From Anoxynatronum sp033549305 (GTDB lineage Bacteria; Bacillota; Clostridia; Peptostreptococcales; Tindalliaceae): DNA of 13,067 bases. The position numbers and the translations under genes are program-made. This document shows, piece by piece, positions 1-6,609 of this stretch (positions within the stretch are counted from its first letter, which is position 1; each line of letters opens with the position of its first letter). Under the pieces are notes generated by a model. That model was not told the origin of the DNA. It worked only from the letters and a program-made list of their open reading frames with translations, and ran no database searches. The stretch covers positions 1 to 13,067 of the forward strand of contig JAWSUV010000071.1 in the NCBI GenBank assembly GCA_033549305.1. Direction: 5' to 3'.

Positions 1-1179
1 GGGACGGGCAAACGCCTTTCGGGCATTGCGGCAGCTGCGACTCAGTTCTTCCGGCGACAGGTTTTTGGGCTGGAAGGCCAGCTCGCCGTAGTGGTAATCC
101 TCCTCCAGCCACCATTTATCATACAGCAGGCGGTTTTCCCATTTCAGTCGGTCATACAGGGCCGTTCCCGGAAAAGGCAGCAAATGATTGAAAGCAGCTG
201 TATAGAAGTGGTGTTTTCGAGCAAATTTCACCGTATTTTCAATGCTTTGGCGGGTGTCTCCGTCATAACCCAGCACAAAAGTGGCATAAATGCCGATACC
301 GGCGGCGTGAATCCTTTCCACCAGCTCATCCACTTCTCCCAGGGCCTGGCTCCAGGACTTGTTCATCTGCTTCAGGTTTTCCTCCTCCAGCGATTCGAAA
401 CCGATGAGGATCAGCTCGCAGCCGCTGGCTTTCATGGTTTTCAGCAGTTCCGGATCCCGGGCCATGGAGAGGGTCCCCTGTCCGGACCATTTGATGCCCA
501 GGGGTGTCATGGCGTGGAACAGTTCCCTGGCATGGCCGAGATCCGCCACCAGATTGTCATCCACCAGAAAATGATACTTGTTGGTGCTGTGACGCATGTC
601 CGCCAGGATGTTCTCCACACTTCGCTTGAAATAACGGCAATGATAATAGCTGGCAATGGCGCAGAATTCGCAGGCGTGGCGGCAGCCCCGGCCTGTCTCC
701 ACCAGTGAGATGGGCAGGTATTTTCTGCCGGCGAAAATGCGTTTGTCCGGCAGAACACCGGTGAAGCCCACATCACCCCTGTAGAGGCGCTTCAGCCGCT
801 GCTGGCGGGCATCCTCCACCATCTCGCCCCACACCATTTCCGCGTTACCAAGAATCAGGCTGTCGGCATAAACTTCCGCTTCTTCCGGAATCAGGGTGAC
901 ATGATACCCGCCCATCACCACGGGAATGCCCCGCGCCCGAAATGCCGCAGCGATCTGGTAACTCCGCTTGGCGGTATAGGTTTCCACGGTGATGGCCACC
1001 AGATCTGTTTCCGTCTCATAGTTAATGAGTTCCATGCGATCGTCAAAGAATTCCGTTTCCACCGATGCCGGAGTCAGAGACTGGAGCACGGCAATGGTCA
1101 GTGGCTCCATTTTCCAGGTGCCGATGTATTTTTGTCCCGGCTTTTTGCCGATGGCCGGCAGAATAAAGGTGATTTTCAT
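1..1179 (-). CDS. B12-binding-type radical SAM protein, 3' end cut by window edge
   Basis: The reading frame is open from the ATG at 1177-1179 to the left edge, giving 393 residues with no stop, so the C-terminus is missing. Residues about 1-140 form a Rossmann-like cobalamin-binding-type domain (GGYH near residue 90), but the DxHxxG motif that supplies the lower cobalt ligand is absent; the corresponding stretch reads FFDDRMEL. The radical SAM core follows, with the [4Fe-4S] motif C166-x3-C170-x2-C173 (GCRHACEFC) and the family signatures LVDDNLVAD, LIGFESL and PFPGTALYDRL. This is the BchE-like class of unassigned methylases, cyclases and related enzymes; the substrate cannot be read from sequence. 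The C-terminal part after PFPGT resembles the DUF4070-type tail common in this group (from memory). The ATG lies one base after the TGA of the upstream radical SAM gene (TGACATG), so the two are almost certainly translationally coupled. Confidence 0.9.
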   Translation of the reverse strand, partial: MKITFILPAIGKKPGQKYIGTWKMEPLTIAVLQSLTPASVETEFFDDRMELINYETETDLVAITVETYTAKRSYQIAAAFRARGIPVVMGGYHVTLIPEEAEVYADSLILGNAEMVWGEMVEDARQQRLKRLYRGDVGFTGVLPDKRIFAGRKYLPISLVETGRGCRHACEFCAIASYYHCRYFKRSVENILADMRHSTNKYHFLVDDNLVADLGHARELFHAMTPLGIKWSGQGTLSMARDPELLKTMKASGCELILIGFESLEEENLKQMNKSWSQALGEVDELVERIHAAGIGIYATFVLGYDGDTRQSIENTVKFARKHHFYTAAFNHLLPFPGTALYDRLKWENRLLYDKWWLEEDYHYGELAFQPKNLSPEELSRSCRNARKAFARP

Positions 1180-1180
1180 G

Positions 1181-2521
1181 TCAGCCTCCGTTAATCACCG
1201 GAATGTCACTGTTGTCCGTCATGACCTCCCGGGTGAATGCAGCAAATTTGTTGGCATAGGTGCGGTAACCCCCGTTCACCGGCAGGGATATCCAGGGGCT
1301 GTTGGTGAAAGGCGCCAGGCGCTTCAGAATGGAGCTTACGGTGTAGGTTTCCCTCCAGGCCCACTCCGTGCCGGCTTCCAGCCGCTCTTTGCTCATCTTC
1401 TTTGGCAGGTAAACACAGTGTTCCACGTCATACATGGCCCAGTTCCGCTCAATGATCCGGTTTTCCGCTTCCATCTGTCTGAAGAGTTCAGTCTTGGGAA
1501 AGGGTGTCAGTATGGAATAGCGGGGCAGATCAATTTTGGTTTTGATCACCATCTCCACAGTCCGTTCGAAGACAGATTCATCTTCATCGTCAGCCCCGAA
1601 GGCGAAACACCCCTGGACCAGGATCCCGGCTTGGTTGAGCTTTTTCATGAGTTCGCCGTATTCCAGCACCTTGTTGACTCCTTTGTGAATGAATTGCTGA
1701 GAAGTCTGGGAGATGGATTCAAATCCGATGAGCAGCCCTCTACACCCACTCTTCCGGAAGAGCCGGATCAGCTCATCATCAACGCCCACAGCTGAGGTGA
1801 CAAGCCCCATCCACATTTTTTTTAACGGAATCATGGCCGTAAAGAGCTCCACGGCATAGGCACGGTCGGCGATGAGATTCACATCCGGGAAAAGCACTTC
1901 CCGGGACTGCAGGGCTTCAATTTCGGCAATGACTTCTCTCACCGGCCGCTTGTGAATGGTGCTGCCAAAGGCAGCGGGATAGGCGCAGAAAGTGCAGGGC
2001 AGAGAGCAGCCGCGCACCGCTTCAACGGTATTCACTGTGATATAGCGCTTCCGTTTCAGGAGGTCCCGCCGGGGGATGACCCGGTGATGGATGGTATAAT
2101 CCTCCTTCTGTTCATAGCGCGGCTTCAGGATGCCCTTTTGATAATCCATCAGCATCGCCGGGAAAGCTTGTTCCGAAAAACCCATCATGACCACGTCCGC
2201 ATGCCCGGCGGCTTCGTCAGGCATCAGTGTCGGGTGCACTCCGCCGAGGACGACGGTTTTTCCCAGGCTGCGGAAATAATCCGCATAGGCATAGCAGCGT
2301 TGCGCCGTACCGGTGATACAGGTGATGCACACCAGGTCCGCCTCTATGTCCAGGGGAATGCGGCCTGCCGTTTCATCATGGATGATCAGGTCAGCTTCCA
2401 GTTCCTCCGGCACAAGGGCAGCCAGGGTGGTGAGGGTGAGGGGTGCGTAGTGAAGCGATTTGCTGAAACTGCCGCTGTACCGGTGCATGGCCCCCGCAGG
2501 AGCCAAAAAGGCTATTTTCAT
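1181..2521 (-). CDS. B12-binding-type radical SAM protein
   Basis: A complete 446-residue protein. Residues about 1-130 form a cobalamin-binding-type Rossmann domain (VLGGVHPTLMPDEA near 91-104), again without a clear DxHxxG ligand motif (HDETAG at 48-53). The radical SAM domain carries C172-x3-C176-x2-C179 (GCSLPCTFC), which would bind the [4Fe-4S] cluster that cleaves S-adenosylmethionine, followed by LIGFESIS and LTPFPKTELF. The start is well supported: AAGAGGAG at 2529-2536 lies about 7 nt before the ATG. It is paralogous in architecture to the next gene, 1 nt downstream, but the sequences are clearly different, so this is not a recent duplication. It follows a GH3-family gene remnant by about 100 nt; that gap holds an imperfect hairpin (CAGCCA/TGGCTG) without a T-run. 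Methylation or ring or carbon rearrangement of a small molecule or lipid is plausible from the class; the actual substrate is unknown. Confidence 0.92.
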   Translation of the reverse strand: MKIAFLAPAGAMHRYSGSFSKSLHYAPLTLTTLAALVPEELEADLIIHDETAGRIPLDIEADLVCITCITGTAQRCYAYADYFRSLGKTVVLGGVHPTLMPDEAAGHADVVMMGFSEQAFPAMLMDYQKGILKPRYEQKEDYTIHHRVIPRRDLLKRKRYITVNTVEAVRGCSLPCTFCAYPAAFGSTIHKRPVREVIAEIEALQSREVLFPDVNLIADRAYAVELFTAMIPLKKMWMGLVTSAVGVDDELIRLFRKSGCRGLLIGFESISQTSQQFIHKGVNKVLEYGELMKKLNQAGILVQGCFAFGADDEDESVFERTVEMVIKTKIDLPRYSILTPFPKTELFRQMEAENRIIERNWAMYDVEHCVYLPKKMSKERLEAGTEWAWRETYTVSSILKRLAPFTNSPWISLPVNGGYRTYANKFAAFTREVMTDNSDIPVINGG

Positions 2522-2622
2522 GGATAATCTCCTCTTAACACAAGATCCCAGCCACCCTGGAGGTGGATGGCTGTGGGTTTCACATCACCCAGTCGCTGAC
2601 CGCGCTTCACGCACTCCTCCAG

Positions 2623-3567
2623 TTATTCCTGGTGTGCATTTCCGGTGAGACGAAACACACGCAGGGGCTTCAGCTGCCCCAGGCGCCGACAGTGATGATA
2701 GTGGAAGTTGGTACGCAGACCTTCGTCAAAGGCCTCCGCCAACCGGGTGTAGAACCGACCGGGACCCTCTGTCGGATGTATCGATTCCTGTTCCGGATTT
2801 AACTGGAGGTAGAGCACGTAATGATCCCCTTCCGGAGCTGCCATCGCAAAGAGGGGCTTCAGGTTCATTTCGCTGTCCAGTTGTTTCAGGGTATCTTCAA
2901 TGAGCTGTTCGTGGAGTTTTTCTCCAAAAAGATCGGAAACCCGATCGGCTTTCCCCCGAAATTTCAGGAGGGGAAAAACACCAGTGTAACCGGTGACTTC
3001 CACCAGGTCTTTCATCCGGTAGCGGTACAGTCCTCCGGCGGTGGTGAGAATGACTTCATAGGTGCGTCCCGGCTCCAGCTGATGGGCTAGAAATATCTGT
3101 TTCTCCGAAGAATCCAGGAATTCAAAAAAGTGTGATCCCAGGCTGAGGCGGGTCCCCTCCTCCCCCACGAAAGGAAAAGATATGAATCCTTCCGTGGCCA
3201 GGAGCCCCTTGGGCTGAATCATCACCTGCGGAAACCATTCCCTCAACTGCTTTTCATGGACCGCCGCATAACCGTCCAGCCAACAGCTGATCACCTGAAG
3301 ATGAGGCCATAGGCTTTGGTAGTTGCACCTTTTCAGGATTTCTTCCACTTCCCGGGCCCTATGTGAGTTTTTCTGCCTCACACGAGCCATTACCTGATCC
3401 ACTTCCCGGGTCATGAATTCCAGGAGCAGAAATATAAAGGTGGGGTTCCACACGGAAATCAGTGTCAGGTTCCGACACAGGAGAAGATGAACCGCTGTTT
3501 CCAGGGTAAAGGTATCCATGTCCATTGACTGAGACACCTGGCCGGGGACGGCAAAGAGAAAGTCCAT
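2623..3567 (-). pseudogene. GH3-family acyl-adenylating enzyme, C-terminal fragment
   Basis: This 314-residue frame holds the C-terminal two thirds of a GH3 (auxin-responsive promoter family) protein. These are ANL-fold ligases that adenylate a carboxylic acid and join it to an amine. Visible family marks are AVPGQV (6-11), ISVWNPTF (37-44), KGLLATEG (120-127), GGLYRYRMKDLVEVTGY (178-194) and FRGKADRVSDLFGEKL (203-218). The N-terminal part lies in a different frame immediately upstream: its TGA shares a base with this ATG (TGATG at 3565-3569). The sequence before this ATG in the present frame (LEKKL) also fits the family, so the split is best explained as a -1 frameshift in about 3570-3585 of a once continuous gene. 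Reinitiation at TGATG could still make this fragment, but without the ATP-binding TSGST segment it should not work alone. Next downstream are the tandem radical SAM genes. Confidence 0.82.
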
Positions 3568-3929
3568 CAGTTTCTTTTCCAGGACGCCAAATAGGCGCTG
3601 TCTTCTTCAAAGCCGATGGGGATCCCTCCCGGAGAAACCTGTCTTTCAGTAACGGCAGGAGTGACAGACCAGTAGCTTTTTCCCCACCGGATTCCAGGCT
3701 TCCGGGTATACAGGTTGTAAAGCCAGGGCTTCAGGCCCTTCTGGAACTCCTCCTTCAGGCTGCTGGTGTAGGGAATCAGCTTCGTGGCAGCGGTGGAGCC
3801 GCTGGTGGGTTCCAGCAGTATCACGCTCTCCCGGGTCAATACACCCGGCTCTCCCTTGCTGATTTTGGAAATATCGTCCGCATAGTTTTCATAAGTGGTG
3901 AGGGGAACCAGGTCCTGATAATCCGCCAC
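3567..3929 (-). pseudogene. GH3-family enzyme, truncated N-terminal fragment
   Basis: A 120-residue frame starting at GTG (3927-3929). It contains the GH3 N-terminal signatures VPLTTYENY, GEPGVLT, the ATP-binding EPTSGSTAATKLIPYT (residues 40-55) and GFEEDSAYLAS, then stops at TGA (3567-3569), where the C-terminal fragment begins. Family members normally carry about 65-80 residues before the VPxxxY element; here only about seven are present and an in-frame TAA lies just upstream (TAA GGA CAA), with no good ribosome binding site before the GTG. The GTG is therefore probably not a native start. The 5' end appears to have been deleted together with the 3' end of the neighbouring GNAT gene, leaving a junction near 3900-3950. 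With both 5' truncation and 3' frameshift, the GH3 locus is most likely non-functional. Recognition of the family is strong; the exact breakpoint is not resolved. Confidence 0.75.
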
Positions 3930-3936
3930 TCCGGTT

Positions 3937-4047
3937 TTAATTTGTCCTTAATCCCCGATAATGAATGACTCCGGTGACCGGATCATATTCTCGGGGGTAA
4001 CGGCCATGGCCGAAGGCATGCATCACTGATTGTTCAAACACGGGGGT
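3937..4047 (-). pseudogene. Read-through tail of the GNAT gene after an internal TAA
   Basis: Directly after the TAA at 4048-4050 the same frame continues for 36 sense codons, beginning TPVFEQSVMHAFGHGRYPRE and including YDPVTGVIHYRG, to a TAA at 3937-3939. In my recollection of this acetyltransferase-like family the segment after FYPxYxR runs on as TP...FG..YDP.TGV, so this looks like the original C-terminal extension cut off by a nonsense change (for example AAA to TAA). Near the end, the alternative frame reads GIKDKLKPEW, which looks more like the expected continuation than LRTN, suggesting a further frameshift around 3940-3950 before the sequence becomes GH3. This is inference from family memory; no alignment was run. 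Confidence 0.5.
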
Positions 4048-4473
4048 TTATCGACGGTAATCCGGATAGAATTCATTAAAAAAGAGGGGTAACATTTTGT
4101 ACGTTTTGTATCCTTTGGAAATCAGGAACCAGTAGAGTGGTTCCTGCTCCTTTTGTTCTGCGATGTAGTGCCGGGCAAATACCTTGAACAGCTCCAGGCT
4201 GCCCCAGTGATCCGGATGGATGATGGTATCCCCGGAGAAAACCCCGGTCACCCGCCGTCCTGCCGCTTCCACCTGAAGCATTTTCTGGGTTGAAAAGCCC
4301 TGGATTGTGCCGTCTTCATCCAACAGCAGAATGCTATGGTCCTTCTCCTCCAGATCACGGTGGAAGGCCTCCGGAGTCACATCATCGTAAAAGGCGGCCA
4401 TGAGGCGGTAGAGATTCGCCCGGTCCCTGTCATTCAGTTGACCAACCGCCACCATCTTTCCCTGTAATGTCAT
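4048..4473 (-). CDS. GNAT-like acyltransferase domain protein, probably truncated
   Basis: A 141-residue frame from ATG 4473 to TAA 4048, preceded by a modest ribosome binding site (AGGGGATG). The pattern is GNAT-like: an N-terminal helix region (LYRLMAAFYDDV), a strand pair (SILLLDEDGTIQGFSTQKML), then SGDTIIHPDHWGS near residues 80-92 in the acyl-CoA-binding part, and LYWFLISKGYKTYKMLPLFF before FYPDYRR. Members acetylate or acylate amines from acyl-CoA, but the substrate of this branch is not known to me. The protein seems to stop early: the codons after the TAA still encode family-like sequence (3937-4047). It heads the GNAT-GH3-radical SAM string, and the following GH3 gene is itself damaged. 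A possible promoter with an extended -10 lies about 120 nt upstream. It may be a pseudogene or a shortened functional domain. Confidence 0.65.
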   Translation of the reverse strand: MTLQGKMVAVGQLNDRDRANLYRLMAAFYDDVTPEAFHRDLEEKDHSILLLDEDGTIQGFSTQKMLQVEAAGRRVTGVFSGDTIIHPDHWGSLELFKVFARHYIAEQKEQEPLYWFLISKGYKTYKMLPLFFNEFYPDYRR

Positions 4474-4595
4474 GGGTCATCCCCTATCCCGTCTGGTTAA
4501 ACTATGCCACACACCGGTCCGCTGAAAGCGGGGTTGCTAAGTGGATCCACAGTGACTGAATCCCTCCGTTACGCGACCGGCATTTCACTGTTATG

Positions 4596-4604
4596 ATCAT
4601 ACCA
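4596..4604 (-). promoter_or_regulatory. Possible extended -10 promoter for the GNAT operon
   Basis: On the minus strand TGGTATGAT (4604-4596) matches the extended -10 form TGnTATAAT with one mismatch. The -35 region 17 nt upstream (GTGAGG) is poor, as is tolerated with an extended -10. The start would be near 4589, about 115 nt before the GNAT ATG. The -10 lies inside a perfect 10-bp palindrome TATGATCATA (4592-4601), which could serve as a binding site or simply be chance. Confidence 0.35.
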
Positions 4605-4670
4605 TATTCCGCCTTTTTCCTCACCCGATTATTCCCAGGATGTCTCCCGTCACTGGTGACAGTAACAGTA

Positions 4671-4701
4671 AAGGCCTCTTGGAGAGATACCGCGAGGCCT
4701 T
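4671..4701. repeat. Perfect 8-bp inverted repeat, GC-rich hairpin
   Basis: AAGGCCTC (4671-4678) and GAGGCCTT (4694-4701) are exact reverse complements around a 15-nt loop. Transcribed leftward it would end transcripts coming from dapB and the DUF1697 remnant, but the following bases (TTTACTGTTACTG) are only weakly T-rich. It is therefore either a weak terminator or a structural relic. Confidence 0.4.
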
Positions 4702-4716
4702 GAAAAATGTCGTTCG

Positions 4717-4827
4717 TCAATGATTTAATCTCACTGCGGCTGATGACCCTTTTCGAAACACTCTTTCAGACGTTTTTTTGTTTCCGCTCACAATGATTCC
4801 CCGGAGCAGAGCCGCATAGCTATTCAT
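4717..4827 (-). pseudogene. DUF1697 protein remnant (5' end only)
   Basis: ATG 4827 follows a good ribosome binding site (GGAGTGAGAAGC) and opens MNSYAALLRGIIVSGNKK, a clear match to the DUF1697 N-terminus (pattern YxALLRGINVGGNKK). The two departures, N to I and G to S, are each explainable by one base change. After an A7 run the frame leaves the family and ends at TGA 4717. Dropping one A gives RLKECFEKG, which again fits the DUF1697 pattern (LKxxFEKxG), so a frameshift plus a small deletion (about four residues of the MxxL segment) is visible. Family members are about 175-185 residues; nothing recognisable of the rest remains. The 36-residue product is unlikely to function. The gene lies 50 nt downstream of dapB, same strand. 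Confidence 0.62.
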
Positions 4828-4877
4828 GCTTCTCACTCCGTTTCAGACTCAATCATGATTGCTGACGCCGGCTTTTA

Positions 4878-5600
4878 TTAATCCAACCCCAGCACATGGG
4901 ACATGTCATACAACCCCGGTGATGCCTGAAGAACGAACCTGGCCGCCTGAAGGGCACCGATGGAAAACACGTCCAGACTGTACGCATCATGGGAAATGAT
5001 GAGGCTTTCCATCTCGTGGAGGAACCAGGCCTCGTGGTGGCTGATGATGCCACCGCCCCGGATGCTGTGAATACCCATTTCATCCTTCTGCCGCAATCCT
5101 TCGCCCAGACGTCCATTGACCTTGCGGCCTTCTTTTCCCAGCCCATCCTCAATGGACCGGACAATGTGAAGAGCTGTTCCGGAAGGGGCATCCGGCTTTC
5201 GTCGGTGGTGTGCTTCCACCACTTCAATATCCACATCCTCTTTCAGCGTGGCTGCCGCTTGTTTCACCAGGGAAAAGAGCAGGTTCATTCCAGGCGCAGT
5301 ATTGGAAGCATACACGAGCGGGATCTGCTCAGCCGCCGCACAGATCTGTGTCATTTGTGCCTCTGAATAACCCGTCGTTCCGATGACCAGGGGACAGTGA
5401 CGCTCCAGGGAAAAACCCAGCACACGGTCCAGCATGGAGACATGGGTAAAGTCGATGGCCACATCCGCTCTTGTGTCCACTTTCCCTGGCTCCTCCCGGG
5501 AACCAATGTGACCAATTTCCTGCCAGAATGCATCTTCCCGGGCGACCTTATCCAGGCTCCGGCTCATGCCGCCTTGCCGTCCCCAAATCAACAGTTTCAT
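4878..5600 (-). CDS. dapB: 4-hydroxy-tetrahydrodipicolinate reductase
   Basis: A 240-residue cytoplasmic enzyme that reduces hydroxy-tetrahydrodipicolinate with NAD(P)H on the diaminopimelate/lysine route. Evidence: VIGTTGYSE (72-80), the catalytic and substrate segment EAHHRRKPDAPSGTA (129-143) with H131, H132, K135 and DAPSGT, IRGGGIISHHE (180-190), and the C-terminal HDAYSLDVFSIGALQAARFV. The nucleotide-binding loop is unusual: GRQGGMS in place of the common GxxGRMG, with Ser at the third Gly position. It is somewhat short (E. coli DapB is about 273 residues). The start is supported by AAGGGGAG about 9 nt before the ATG. No other lysine gene (dapA, lysC, asd) lies in the window, so it is an orphan or second copy here. 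A 119-nt gap with a TGTCA-3-TGACA repeat (5693-5705) separates it from the hydrolase upstream. Confidence 0.9.
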   Translation of the reverse strand: MKLLIWGRQGGMSRSLDKVAREDAFWQEIGHIGSREEPGKVDTRADVAIDFTHVSMLDRVLGFSLERHCPLVIGTTGYSEAQMTQICAAAEQIPLVYASNTAPGMNLLFSLVKQAAATLKEDVDIEVVEAHHRRKPDAPSGTALHIVRSIEDGLGKEGRKVNGRLGEGLRQKDEMGIHSIRGGGIISHHEAWFLHEMESLIISHDAYSLDVFSIGALQAARFVLQASPGLYDMSHVLGLD

Positions 5601-5719
5601 GTGTTCAAGCTCCCCTTTCAGAATCCACCGATGACAAGACCCTGACGATCATCTCCCTGACAGGTGTTCCCTGTGCCATTTCTTTGCCAAAATGTCAGCT
5701 TGACAAGGTAGAATCTTTT

Positions 5720-6547
5720 TTATGTTTCTTTCAGAAATTCCTCCAGTACTCCATTCCATTTTTCCGGGTATTCATAGAACATCAGGTGGCCGCCCATGAC
5801 GACGGTTTTCGTGCCGGGAAAACGCGAATTCATAAAAGGCTCAGCCACCTCGGCCCAGTGCTCAGCAATAAACATCAGAGACGGGATGGTTTCCGAGATG
5901 TTTTTGGCAGTTTCGGTAAAATCGGAAAAAACAGCATTGGCAAACAGTGCGCTGCAGACATAATAGGGGGTTCTGGCCGAAAGATCCAGGATGTATTCCA
6001 GCTGGTCCGGTGCAGCGGGTTGCTGCAGCATCACTTCCCTGGTATAGTCACTGAAAAATGCGCGGGTACCTTCCGGACTGGTCAAAATCCGGGAGAACAC
6101 ATACCGAAGATCTTCCATGCCAGCCTCTGTCCAGACATCGGGATCCGGTGACATGGGCAGCGGCGACATGTCAATGGTCACAGCGGCTTTGACCTTTTCG
6201 GTGCCATACTGCTGAATGTAAGCCCAGGTATCCAGGTTGCCGGTGGACCATCCCACCACTACCACGTTTTCCAGATTCAATGCCTCAATGAGTTTGGCCA
6301 GGTCTTTCCCATGCGTCAAGTAGTCATTTCCATGCAGTGTTTTGGTTGACAAACCCTGGCTGCGGGGGTCAATGGCAATCACCCGGTAGTTTTTGGAGAA
6401 ATGATCAATCTGTGCTTCAAAGATTTCCCCGCAAAAGGTCAACCCCGGAATAAAGATGATCGGATCTCCGGCCCCTTTTTCCACATAATGCATTTCAATG
6501 CCTTCCTCCAGTTTCAGATAACCACTCTCCAGTCGTTCTGCGGACAT
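5720..6547 (-). CDS. Alpha/beta hydrolase
   Basis: A 275-residue alpha/beta-hydrolase-fold protein, probably an esterase or lactonase-like enzyme of the cytoplasm. PIIFIPGLTF near 29-38 gives the oxyanion-hole region, AIDPRSQGLS (58-67) is the typical strand-loop, and the nucleophile elbow is G99-W-S101-T-G103. The catalytic His is H254 in GGHLMFYEYPEKW. The usual acid position after strand 7 reads FIAEHWAEVAE, without the common Asp, so an atypical acid (a nearby Glu) is possible. The start was chosen at 6547 because AAGGAGGGG lies 5 nt before that ATG; the frame stays open upstream to 6634, but that extension overlaps the preceding gene and looks non-coding. It lies 62 nt downstream of the B3/B4-domain gene, likely in the same transcript. 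Substrate unknown. Confidence 0.87.
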   Translation of the reverse strand: MSAERLESGYLKLEEGIEMHYVEKGAGDPIIFIPGLTFCGEIFEAQIDHFSKNYRVIAIDPRSQGLSTKTLHGNDYLTHGKDLAKLIEALNLENVVVVGWSTGNLDTWAYIQQYGTEKVKAAVTIDMSPLPMSPDPDVWTEAGMEDLRYVFSRILTSPEGTRAFFSDYTREVMLQQPAAPDQLEYILDLSARTPYYVCSALFANAVFSDFTETAKNISETIPSLMFIAEHWAEVAEPFMNSRFPGTKTVVMGGHLMFYEYPEKWNGVLEEFLKET

Positions 6548-6609
6548 GTAAACCCCTCCTTTTTCATTCTTCTTCTGACACGGGTTACGGAACAGACAGG
6601 TTGTCGATA

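Larger units (their letters stand above)
4474..4877. other. 404-nt spacer between dapB and the GNAT gene
   Basis: This stretch has no intact gene. Reading leftward it holds a decayed DUF1697 5' end (4717-4827), a perfect 8-bp inverted repeat (4671-4701) and a possible extended -10 promoter (4596-4604). A 10-bp palindrome AATCATGATT sits at 4851-4860, just before the DUF1697 remnant. A 72-codon open frame at 4502-4720 has no recognisable product and no clear ribosome binding site; I regard it as noise in degraded sequence. Confidence 0.6.

Noticed and set aside
1025..1795. A 256-codon rightward open frame
   Set aside because: It lies antisense to the two radical SAM genes, whose Cys motifs and family signatures are clear; it has no recognisable domain and a composition typical of an antisense shadow.
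2540..2585. Rho-independent terminator between GH3 and the radical SAM pair
   Set aside because: A CAGCCA/TGGCTG hairpin exists, but pairing is interrupted and no T-run follows on either strand; it is left as an unassigned weak structure.
3567..3585. Programmed -1 frameshift in the GH3 gene
   Set aside because: No X-XXY-YYZ slippery heptamer or obvious downstream stimulatory stem is seen, and the gene is also truncated at its 5' end; decay or sequence error is more likely.
4048..4050. Recoded stop (selenocysteine or pyrrolysine) in the GNAT gene
   Set aside because: The stop is TAA, not TGA or TAG, and the downstream frame is itself disrupted, so a nonsense mutation is simpler.
5471..6151. 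A 226-codon rightward open frame
   Set aside because: It is antisense to the 5' part of dapB and the alpha/beta hydrolase, spans the gap between them, and shows no domain or ribosome binding site.
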